Assembly: GCA_026387895.1 (NCBI GenBank)
Contig: JAPLKT010000037.1
Coordinates: 1 to 40,477, forward strand
DNA: 40,477 nt
DNA from: Gemmatimonadota bacterium
GTDB taxonomy: Bacteria; Gemmatimonadota; Gemmatimonadetes; Gemmatimonadales; Gemmatimonadaceae
Direction: 5' to 3'
Positions 28,236 through 35,592 of this stretch are shown one piece after another. Positions within the stretch are counted from its first letter, which is position 1. Each line of letters opens with the position of its first letter. The notes under the pieces are model-generated. The model did not search any database. It saw nothing but the letters and a program-made list of their open reading frames with translations, and had not been told where the DNA came from. The translations under genes were made by a program, and so were the position numbers.

Positions 28236-30731
28236 CTACCAGCGGATCGTCCAGGTCGTTTCGCTCCAGCCATCACCGAACGGATCTCCAGGTGGCGCCT
28301 TGAGCGCTTCGGTGAGCACGGGCACCTCGCCCTTCTCCTGCCAGCGCCGCAGATCGCCGGCAATCGACCGCCAGTGCGCCTTGACGTCGTCGCTCGTTGC
28401 GGCAGCCTTCGCGGTTGCGGTGGCCTTGAGCTTCTCGGTCCACAAATCCGCAGTTGCTCGCACCTCGGGCGACGCGTCCTTGTCTGCCGCCAGAAGAATC
28501 AAGCGATCGCTCACGGCGCGTTGCGTCACCCGCTGAATAGCCGCGAGCTTGCCCGAGGGCGGCACGGCCGCGCTCCAGGTCCCCTTCACCAGGTCGCCGA
28601 TGGCGTCACTCAGCGAGTAGCCGCCGAGTCGTGCGGAATACTGCACCATGCGAGCGGCGCGCTCGCGCTGGAGGATCCCATCCACGATCATCTGCGCCAG
28701 CGTGCGCGCCGCGCCGAGTTCGTCGAACACGGGGGTGGTGCGTGAGCCCAGGAGCTCGACATCGCGATCGAGGCGCGGCGAGAACAAGGTGAGCACGGTG
28801 TCGGGAATCGCGAGTTCTTTTGGGTCGAGCGCGCCGAGCAGCAGGCGCATCGCCTCACGCTGCCGCGCGGCGCTGACGACCGTGGTGGCCTGTTGGCCGT
28901 CGCCCTTCAGCGGGTTGGAGTATTCGAGGCCGCCGAGTGTTTTGGTGACGCCGTTGACCGCGAAGCGGTGGAAGAAATAGAGGAGCGGGAAGCGGTCTTG
29001 GAGAATCGAGAGTGGCTCACCGTCGCGGATGTTGCGCAGGCCGAAGCGCGCGAGCGCAATGCGACGTGCGTCCATCTGCCGCTGGAGAAAGAGGTTCGGC
29101 GTTTCGGCGTCGTCCCAGAGCGTGGTGCGTGGGTCGGCGGAGTTCTCCGGACGAGCGTCGCCATCGCTCAAGTAGAGGTAGCCCTTTTTGAGTCCGTCGG
29201 CGACGATCGTCGTGAGCGAATCTTTTTCCCCAGCGGCGGGGAAGATGCCGTAGCCCCAGTGAATCGCCCACACATCATAGGCGCCGGGGCCCGTGGTGTA
29301 GGCCTGTGAGAGATCAATCTCTCCGCCCTTCACCTGCACGCGCGGGGCGGGATAATCCATCACCGAGCCGCGATCATACGTGCTGGCGAGGTAGTTGTGT
29401 TGCAGGCCCAGGGTGTGGCCGACTTCGTGCGCGCTGACTTGGCGAATGCGCGAAAGCACAAAGGCCGTGTCGGCTGCGGCTGCATCGGCGCCGAGAAGCG
29501 CGGCGTAGATGTTGTAGTCCGTGCGATTGCGATGGGAGTCCATGCGGGCCATCCCCTTGAGCATTTCGCCGGTGCGCGGATCGGTGAGGGCGCCGCCCAC
29601 ACTCCAGCCGCGTTCGTTGCGGTTCTCCCACTGGACCACATTGTAGCGCGAGTCCATCGGGTCCACCCCTTCGGGGAGCAACTCCACACGGAATGCGCCC
29701 TTGAGCCCGGCCCGATCAAAGGCCTCGCTCCAAAAGCGCACGCCTTGGAGTGTCGCCGTGCGCAACGGCTCCGGGATTCCGCGGTCCACGTAGTACACGA
29801 TCGGGTTCTTGATCGGGCTGTTGGGATCGTTAGGATTCACGCGCTCCAAGCGATGCCGCGAGGCCCAGCGCTGTTCAAGCTGCGCCTGAATGGGCTGGTT
29901 GTAGTCTTTAAAGCTGATACCCATGAAGCCGACGCGCGGGTCCGCGACGCGAGGCTTGAAATCGGCGTCTGGCAGCTTGAGCAGGGTGATGTGCTGACGG
30001 AAATCGAGCGCGCGTGCATCGGGAATCAGGCGTCCCAAGGCGCCGGACGGATTTCCTTGCGCGGCAAAGGTGAGCGCCACGTCGATCTCGGTGTTCTCGG
30101 GAAATCCTTTCGTGTACGGCTTAAAAATCCGCGAGCGATCGCGCGCCACGGCGTACTGCCCCTGCTGCGAGCGCGCGAGGGTGGTGCCAATCTCGTTCCA
30201 GTCGCGCATCATCAGCTCCGTCGCATCGACGAGCAGCTTCCCCCCCTCTTCCGCGAGGATCGGGAGCGCGGCGCTGGTGCTATTCGCGAACGATTCAGCC
30301 ACGGACCGTTGATTGTCCACCGACCCGCTCGAGCGATACGTCGTATTCTCGAAGGTGAGCAACACCCGGTCGCCCGCCTTCTGAAAGCGCGCCACACGCA
30401 CGCCGCCACCGGATCCACGATCCAAGCCAATCGGGTTCGAGCCGAGTCCGGTGGCGAGCGTCGTCATGAACAGTGCGCGGGTACCGTCGGCGGGGAGTTC
30501 GATGAGAATCCCCCCGGTGCGCTCACTGAGCCACACGGGAATAAATCCGTCGCGGCGCTCCATCCCGGCGGTACGCGCGGCGATGGTGGTAGCGGGAGCC
30601 TGAGTCGCCGCTGCTGCTGCCGCTGCTGCGGCAGGCGCCTGCTGCGCGACAAGCGACGAGGTCCCAAGGATCGACGCAAGAACCGTCGAGGTGAACCGTG
30701 CGCCGAGTGAACGAATACGGATGTTTGACAT
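28236..30731 (-). CDS. Exported zinc metalloprotease (DUF5117/DUF5118 type)
   Basis: The 831-aa product has a signal peptide ending near LVAQQ, then an Ala-rich stretch of about 15 residues and a large DUF5118/5117-like region (GILIELP, SNPIGLDRG, KFGDRVLLTFENTTY-like segment). A zinc site HEVGHTLGLQHN (His435, His439, His445) is followed by SVMDYPAPRV (Met-turn). The C-terminal helical domain is typical of these large proteases. It is a paralog of the protein at 6300-8930 but lacks the lipobox and the GAP stalk, so it is probably periplasmic or secreted. It lies 6 bases after the LolA-like gene, suggesting one transcript. The substrate is unknown. Confidence 0.9.
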   Translation of the reverse strand: MSNIRIRSLGARFTSTVLASILGTSSLVAQQAPAAAAAAAAATQAPATTIAARTAGMERRDGFIPVWLSERTGGILIELPADGTRALFMTTLATGLGSNPIGLDRGSGGGVRVARFQKAGDRVLLTFENTTYRSSGSVDNQRSVAESFANSTSAALPILAEEGGKLLVDATELMMRDWNEIGTTLARSQQGQYAVARDRSRIFKPYTKGFPENTEIDVALTFAAQGNPSGALGRLIPDARALDFRQHITLLKLPDADFKPRVADPRVGFMGISFKDYNQPIQAQLEQRWASRHRLERVNPNDPNSPIKNPIVYYVDRGIPEPLRTATLQGVRFWSEAFDRAGLKGAFRVELLPEGVDPMDSRYNVVQWENRNERGWSVGGALTDPRTGEMLKGMARMDSHRNRTDYNIYAALLGADAAAADTAFVLSRIRQVSAHEVGHTLGLQHNYLASTYDRGSVMDYPAPRVQVKGGEIDLSQAYTTGPGAYDVWAIHWGYGIFPAAGEKDSLTTIVADGLKKGYLYLSDGDARPENSADPRTTLWDDAETPNLFLQRQMDARRIALARFGLRNIRDGEPLSILQDRFPLLYFFHRFAVNGVTKTLGGLEYSNPLKGDGQQATTVVSAARQREAMRLLLGALDPKELAIPDTVLTLFSPRLDRDVELLGSRTTPVFDELGAARTLAQMIVDGILQRERAARMVQYSARLGGYSLSDAIGDLVKGTWSAAVPPSGKLAAIQRVTQRAVSDRLILLAADKDASPEVRATADLWTEKLKATATAKAAATSDDVKAHWRSIAGDLRRWQEKGEVPVLTEALKAPPGDPFGDGWSETTWTIRW

Positions 30732-30737
30732 GATCGT

Positions 30738-31529
30738 TTACGGCTTCTTCACGAGCGCCTGCACCGACGCCGGCAATGCAAACGCGGATGGGTCCACCGT
30801 GTCGAACTCGACGCTCGTCACCTCGAGCACCACGTCGGCCATGCCGAGCTTGCGCACGATCTTCGTGGGGATCTTGAGGCCGCCGAAATCCTTGTACTCC
30901 CCAATCACCGCGGTCTGATCGATGGTCTGCCCCTGCATGCTCACGCGCGAAGTCTGGCCAATGCGCAGTCCTGTCTCCGCGTCAAAATAGTTCCGGCTCT
31001 CGCTGTCGTTGAGGCGAATGATCTTCACCTCGTACGCCTTCTTTCCTTCAAAATCCATCAGCGCCACGGTCTCGGCGCTCTTCACTTTGCTCGGATCATA
31101 GAAATCGGCAAAGAAGTCGGCGTTGTTCTTGACTTCGGTCGCGGCATCCCCGTCGAGCAGCTGCGCGCCTGCCTGCGAGGAGTTGCCCCATGCCACGGTG
31201 CCGTTGAAGCCAGTGCTGATGTCGCCGAGCATGCCGAGCGACTGTTTCTGCACGAAGAGCGCGGGCTTGGCGCGCCAGATTTCGAGGGCGCCGGTGATGT
31301 TCGCGACGGCGATGCTGATAGTGCCCGTCTGGTGCAGCGAGGTGTGCTTGTCCATGGCGGCACGTCCGCCCATGGCTTGGTCGGCCTTGGCGATCAGCGT
31401 CTTGGCATCGGGGAGAGCCGGCGTGGCAGGGGCGGACTGCGCGGTACCGCGCGCGGCCGCTGCAACCGTGAGTACCACGGCCAGCGCAAGGGGACGGACC
31501 GTGGCGAGCATGCGGAGGGAATGAGTCAT
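30738..31529 (-). CDS. LolA-superfamily exported protein
   Basis: The 263-aa product has a signal peptide (LALAVVLTVAAAARG, cleavage near TAQ) and a body of short antiparallel strands. Examples are TLIAKADQAMGGRAAMDKHTS, GTISIAVANITGALEIW, FVQKQSLG, STGFNGTVAWG, YEVKIIRL, SRNYFDAETGLRIGQ, and GEYKDFGGLKIPTKIVRKLG. That pattern (helix with MGG, then FDA-x-TGL and DYR/YKDFGG-x-x-xP) is typical of the LolA/LolB/DUF4292-like half-barrel in exported proteins. Function is probably binding a lipophilic ligand or lipoprotein; I cannot say which. It is immediately upstream of the metalloprotease (6 bases). Confidence 0.78.
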   Translation of the reverse strand: MTHSLRMLATVRPLALAVVLTVAAAARGTAQSAPATPALPDAKTLIAKADQAMGGRAAMDKHTSLHQTGTISIAVANITGALEIWRAKPALFVQKQSLGMLGDISTGFNGTVAWGNSSQAGAQLLDGDAATEVKNNADFFADFYDPSKVKSAETVALMDFEGKKAYEVKIIRLNDSESRNYFDAETGLRIGQTSRVSMQGQTIDQTAVIGEYKDFGGLKIPTKIVRKLGMADVVLEVTSVEFDTVDPSAFALPASVQALVKKP

Positions 31530-31561
31530 ACCTAGACCTGTCAGAAAGTGGTGGTCAGCAA

Positions 31562-32104
31562 TCAGGGTTGGACGGGCAAGCCGGCACTGAGCGCAAGCGA
31601 CACGCGTTCCTGCTGGCGCTCGCTGCCACCGATGAGCACGGCCGCGAGGTTGTTCTGAACAATCAACTGACGCAGCACCGTCGGTTCCCCTTGCACGGGC
31701 TTGGGGCCGAGGGCAGTTGTGTCGAGCACCGTGGTCACTGCCAGACGCGCAACGGAGTCGGGATATATATACACCGTCAGACGCGACGTCCCGAGCTGAA
31801 ATACGATGCCAGGGACCCGAAAGTTTCTCGTGCCCTGTTTCGTGCCTTGTTTCGTGCCCTGTTCTCCGGCAACCGCCTGCGGGGCGAGTCCCGCGCGCAC
31901 CAGGCGTTCCACCAGATGGGCTTCGTCCCAGAGGCCGGTGGTCACCGGCGTGTCAGCCGCCGCGGCGGCCTGCTCGGCGCTTGCCTCGACCGCCGAGCGG
32001 GCTACGGCGACCGCTTTGGCGTTCTCGGCCGCTGGATCCGCGCAGCCGCTGAGGACTGCGAGCCAGGGGAGCAGCACGACGGCGGCGGGGCGTATGTGGC
32101 GCAT
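31562..32104 (-). CDS. Small lipoprotein of unknown function
   Basis: The 180-aa product begins with a lipoprotein signal ending VLSGC (Cys21). An Ala/Val-rich helix follows (ENAKAVAVARSAVEASAEQAAAAA, partly coiled-coil-like), then a region with GLWDEAHLVERLVRAGLAPQ, a tandem TKQG repeat, and a small beta domain (VPGIVFQLG, LTVYIYPDSVAR, RQLIVQNNLAAVLIGG). I do not recognise the family. It lies 32 bases upstream of the LolA-like gene, pointing the same way, so the lipoprotein, LolA-like and metalloprotease genes may be one transcript. It is divergent from hslR. Confidence 0.72.
   Translation of the reverse strand: MRHIRPAAVVLLPWLAVLSGCADPAAENAKAVAVARSAVEASAEQAAAAADTPVTTGLWDEAHLVERLVRAGLAPQAVAGEQGTKQGTKQGTRNFRVPGIVFQLGTSRLTVYIYPDSVARLAVTTVLDTTALGPKPVQGEPTVLRQLIVQNNLAAVLIGGSERQQERVSLALSAGLPVQP
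31829..31864 (-). repeat. Three tandem 12-bp repeats encoding TKQG
   Basis: Three near-identical 12-bp units (CGTGCCCTGTTT type; one or two base differences) encode the TKQGTKQGT run in the small lipoprotein, another in-frame coding repeat. Confidence 0.85.
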
Positions 32105-32181
32105 GGGTGGAATCTATTGAAAACCGGAGGAGCATGCCGGAGGAGCGTGCCGGCGCGCGGGAGGGGCCCTATCTTTGGGGC

Positions 32182-32586
32182 ATGTCACGGGAATCTGGAC
32201 GCGAGCCGCTGCGCGCGGTGCGCATCGACAAATGGCTCTGGGCGGCGCGGTTTTTCAAGACGCGCTCGATTGCCGTGGAGGCGATCGCCGGCGGGAAAAT
32301 CACGATCAACGGCGACCGGCCGAAGCCAGCGCGCGAGGTGAAAGTTGGCGACGAGCTCTGGCTACGCCTTGGCCCGTATGAACACACGGTGATCGTGAGG
32401 GCCGTGAGCGAGGCCCGAGGACCGGCGTCGCAGGCGGCGCTCCTCTACGAGGAAACGCCCGAGTCCAAGGCGGCGCGTGAGCGCCATGCGTGGACGCTGA
32501 AACATGCAGCGCCGGTGATGGATCCCGGCGAGGGGCGGCCGACTAAAAAGGACCGCCGCGACCTGGAGCGCTCGCGCGGCTGGTAG
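32182..32586 (+). CDS. hslR: S4-domain RNA-binding protein, Hsp15-like
   Basis: The 134-aa product from ATG 32182 begins with the S4 fold: VRIDKWLWAARFFKTRSIAVEAIAGGKITINGDRPKPAREVKVGDELWL, the signature of Hsp15 (HslR). In E. coli this protein binds free 50S subunits that still carry a nascent peptidyl-tRNA and helps recycle them. The C-terminus is charged (PTKKDRRDLERSRGW), also typical. The in-frame ATG at 32107 would overlap the promoter region of the divergent lipoprotein gene; GGGG just before 32182 supports the shorter form. Together with arfB 4 kb away there are two ribosome-rescue functions in the window, but they are not in one operon. Confidence 0.92.
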   Translation: MSRESGREPLRAVRIDKWLWAARFFKTRSIAVEAIAGGKITINGDRPKPAREVKVGDELWLRLGPYEHTVIVRAVSEARGPASQAALLYEETPESKAARERHAWTLKHAAPVMDPGEGRPTKKDRRDLERSRGW

Positions 32587-32599
32587 CGCGCGAGGACGT

Positions 32600-34132
32600 T
32601 CACCCCTTCACGAGCGGAATCCAGAGCCGAATCGCCGCGCCGGTCGCGTGCGCGGTGTCGACCGAGAGATCGCCCCCAATGGACTTCGCATGGGCGCGCA
32701 CCCAGGCGAGCCCCAATCCGCCACGGCCACCGTCGTCGTCCGTGATGCGTGGCACGAAGAGCGTCGCGCGTTCCGCTGCGGTCACGGGCGCGCCACTGTC
32801 GATGACGGCAAGACAGGCGTACTCCCCCGCCGTGACGTACGGAATCGTCATGTCATCGTGCAGGCCCACCCCAGTTAAGGTCTGACGAAGCAACTGCAAC
32901 GCCACCGACCCGCGCGGCGGGGTGTGCTCGCGGGCTTGCTCACACAGTTCCACCACCATGCGTTCGAGCGCTTCCTCGTCGACACGCACCAACAATCCCA
33001 CGTCGGACAACGACATGCGAAGTTGGCGCTCCGCGAAGACTGTATCGAGAATCGGCTGCATGCGCTCAAGAAACTGACTCATTTCCACCAGCGTCGGCGG
33101 GGCCGGGTCGGTGCGTGCGAACTCGAGCAGTCGGTTGAGCTTGCGCGACAATCGCTCGCTCGCCACCGCCAGTGGACCGTACTTGTCGCGCCCGTGTGGG
33201 GTGTGTCGGAGTTCAGCGGCAACGATGCTGGTAGCTTGCAAGACGTTCTTGAGATCGTGGGCCACGGTCACGGCGAACTGTCCAGCATCGGCGTCCGCAC
33301 GTCGCCCGGCAGCCAGCCGTTCTACCAGCACGGCACGCGCCGCTGCTACGTCGAAATCCGACCGCGAGAGGTGCAAGCAGAGTCCGACAACTGCGACACC
33401 GATACAACCATTAAAGGTCATCACGAGCAGGAGCGACTTGAACTGCTCGCTGGCACCCACGAAACTCTGCATCGGGGACGCGAGCGCATTAAAGGGCATT
33501 ATGAGGTACAGAGGCCGCATCAGTGACATGGCAATCAGCACCCCAACCATGCCATTGGTGGTACGGCGGCGGGGATGATCCCGCGGCACCAACGTCCAAA
33601 GCATTGCCGCCGCCGCTAACTGCGCGAGCACCTTGGTGAAAATCGCGGGGAGGATTAGCCGCGACACGTCCAGGGCCTCGGTGGGTTGCACGGTCCAGAA
33701 CGTGAGCAATGCCACCATCACCACGGCCCCGCCGACCCAGATACGCGGACGCAAGTGCGGGTAGCGTTGGCCCGACAGCTCCTCAGCGAGTGCGACCATG
33801 GCCTGGAACGCGAGGACCCAGAACACCAGCGTCACCACGAACGAGGGCAGGATAATCCAGGTGATGCGTGGATCGGTCGAGGCGATTTCGACACCGACGA
33901 GCGCGAAGGTCGCACAGCTTTGCCACAGCACGGCATTCAGAATGGCGCTCACCAGCGACTGCCGGTACACCTGTTCGATGCCGCGCACCATCGCCCATCC
34001 CCAGAGGTTCATCATGAGGACGGTCCCCCGCACCACGAAGGCAAACACCGTGGGGTCGAGGCCAGTGAGCAGCGCTGGCGAGACATTCCCGTTGGCGGCC
34101 TGCAGAGCCAAGAACCCGGAGGTAGTGATCAC
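32600..34132 (-). CDS. HK-D: 7TM histidine kinase-like protein with damaged ATPase domain
   Basis: The 510-aa product starts at GTG 34132, overlapping the HK-C stop (GTGA). Residues 25-255 contain seven hydrophobic segments. The DHp helix keeps the phospho-acceptor His292 in TVAHDLKNVLQAT. The ATP-binding domain is degenerate: the N-box Asn is Gln399 (ELCEQAREHTP), and G1 reads DSGAP (Asp445, Gly447, but Pro instead of the last Gly). The G2-like GRGGLGLAW (469-477) and the final RLWIP strand remain. It may bind ATP poorly and be phosphorylated in trans by a partner. It is the last gene of the operon and is convergent with hslR (13 bases). An active but divergent kinase cannot be excluded, because some kinases tolerate changes here. 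Confidence 0.85.
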   Translation of the reverse strand: MITTSGFLALQAANGNVSPALLTGLDPTVFAFVVRGTVLMMNLWGWAMVRGIEQVYRQSLVSAILNAVLWQSCATFALVGVEIASTDPRITWIILPSFVVTLVFWVLAFQAMVALAEELSGQRYPHLRPRIWVGGAVVMVALLTFWTVQPTEALDVSRLILPAIFTKVLAQLAAAAMLWTLVPRDHPRRRTTNGMVGVLIAMSLMRPLYLIMPFNALASPMQSFVGASEQFKSLLLVMTFNGCIGVAVVGLCLHLSRSDFDVAAARAVLVERLAAGRRADADAGQFAVTVAHDLKNVLQATSIVAAELRHTPHGRDKYGPLAVASERLSRKLNRLLEFARTDPAPPTLVEMSQFLERMQPILDTVFAERQLRMSLSDVGLLVRVDEEALERMVVELCEQAREHTPPRGSVALQLLRQTLTGVGLHDDMTIPYVTAGEYACLAVIDSGAPVTAAERATLFVPRITDDDGGRGGLGLAWVRAHAKSIGGDLSVDTAHATGAAIRLWIPLVKG

Positions 34133-35592
34133 CGCAACACTCCTTCGCGGAAACCTGCGGTCGGGGCGTGTACGGTGGAGGGAATCCACATACTGAACGT
34201 TGCGCCCTGACCGACGGTCGACTCGCAGGTGATTTCCCCGCCAATCGAACGCAGGAAGGTCCGAATGGAGGTCAATCCAAGTCCTGTCCCTTTGGTCCCC
34301 TTCGTGGTGAAGTACGGTTCGAACACGCGGCTCATCACCTCGTCGGGAATTCCTGACCCCGTGTCTCTCACCCGCACCACCACGTAGTCCCCGTCCGCTA
34401 AGCCACGGTCGCGCAGCGCTGGCGACAGGGCGCTCGTCGCGGCCTGAATCTGGATCAGGGCTCCAAGCGGGGAGGCGTCCCGCGCGTTGAGCACCAAGTT
34501 GGTGACCGCCCGCTCCAGCTCAGCTGGCGGGCAATCGGCGCGCAGGATCACATCGTCGACATTCAACCGAACGGACTGCAACGGCGACAACCGCTTGAGG
34601 ACGGGCAACGCGGTGCGCAAAACAGTCGCCACATCAACCGTGGGATTCTCGGCACCCGGCTTCGCCCGGACCTCAGTCAATCGCTGCAGGAGGACGGCGC
34701 CCTGCTCAGCCGCGAGCTCGAGCACTTCAGCCTCGTGTTGTGTGTCTGGCGATAACCGCGCTTGCGCGGCGAACTCGTTCACTGTGACAACGGTCGCGCT
34801 GATTTCCGAAGCGAGCCCCCGTGCTAAGGCCCCCAATGCCTCGCTGCGCTGCTGACGCGCCGCGCCCGCTTCTCGCCGCCACGCTGCGTCGAACCGCTCG
34901 GCGACCACCCGGCGCTCGACCAATAAGACGGCCCAGAAGTCCAGCGTCAGCATAACGGTCGACAAGATCAGCGTGCCAATCAGCAGGAGTGCCTGACGGA
35001 TGGGAGAAACCCCGTGCTGCACCGAGATGCCACCCGTGGCCCACCACACGAGCAGCGGACGACAGGCTTGCACCGCAACCCCCGTATTAATCAGCATCAT
35101 CGCGCGACGCCCCTCACCCACCAGCCCCGGCGCCCGTACCAGCATGCTGAGCAGTATGAGCATGCAACCCGTAATGAAGAGCCGAGAAATGGCTTCCGAC
35201 TGCGCCGGGAATGACAGCACGAGGGTGAGACCACAGAGCAATCCGACCGCTCCCCCAATGAGCGAGGGCTTCAGATTCAGCGGCTCGTCCACGCCCGGAG
35301 CGCGCAGACTCGCAATCAGCTGCGTCCAGAGCGGGACGATCGAGGCGACCAGAGCAGTAAAGACCGGAACGGTGATCCTCATCCATACGGTGTGCCCGGT
35401 GGTCATGGCCAGCGACCTTCCGAACTGAGCGACGGCCGAGGCCGAGGCCACCCACCACACCACGGCGAGGAGGCGCGAGAATAATGTCCCGCTGAAGCGT
35501 GCAAACAGGGTGAACGCTACCGCACCCACGCAGAACTGGGCGACCACCAGCAGGTTTACGAGTGCGACAACCCAGGCGGAACTTGTGCTCAT
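34129..35592 (-). CDS. HK-C: 7TM histidine kinase-like protein lacking the acceptor His
   Basis: The 487-aa product from ATG 35592 overlaps the HK-B stop (ATGA). Seven hydrophobic segments span about residues 8-226. At the DHp site the sequence is GALARGLASEISATV: Ser262 stands where the His of an H-E-I-N motif belongs. The C-terminal ATPase is complete: N-box VTNLVLNARDASP (Asn369), G1 VRDTGSGIP (Asp410), F-box VFEPYFTT and G2 KGTGLGLTSIRTF, then GGEITCEST and a terminal MWIP. So it should bind ATP but cannot phosphorylate its own His. It may phosphorylate HK-B or HK-D in a mixed dimer. A mis-sequenced His codon (CAC/CAT to a Ser codon needs two changes) is unlikely. Confidence 0.87.
   Translation of the reverse strand: MSTSSAWVVALVNLLVVAQFCVGAVAFTLFARFSGTLFSRLLAVVWWVASASAVAQFGRSLAMTTGHTVWMRITVPVFTALVASIVPLWTQLIASLRAPGVDEPLNLKPSLIGGAVGLLCGLTLVLSFPAQSEAISRLFITGCMLILLSMLVRAPGLVGEGRRAMMLINTGVAVQACRPLLVWWATGGISVQHGVSPIRQALLLIGTLILSTVMLTLDFWAVLLVERRVVAERFDAAWRREAGAARQQRSEALGALARGLASEISATVVTVNEFAAQARLSPDTQHEAEVLELAAEQGAVLLQRLTEVRAKPGAENPTVDVATVLRTALPVLKRLSPLQSVRLNVDDVILRADCPPAELERAVTNLVLNARDASPLGALIQIQAATSALSPALRDRGLADGDYVVVRVRDTGSGIPDEVMSRVFEPYFTTKGTKGTGLGLTSIRTFLRSIGGEITCESTVGQGATFSMWIPSTVHAPTAGFREGVLR

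Noticed and set aside
29397-30710. 437-codon plus-strand frame opposite the second metalloprotease
   Set aside because: Antisense shadow, no motif; the real gene is confirmed by HEVGH and the MDY turn.
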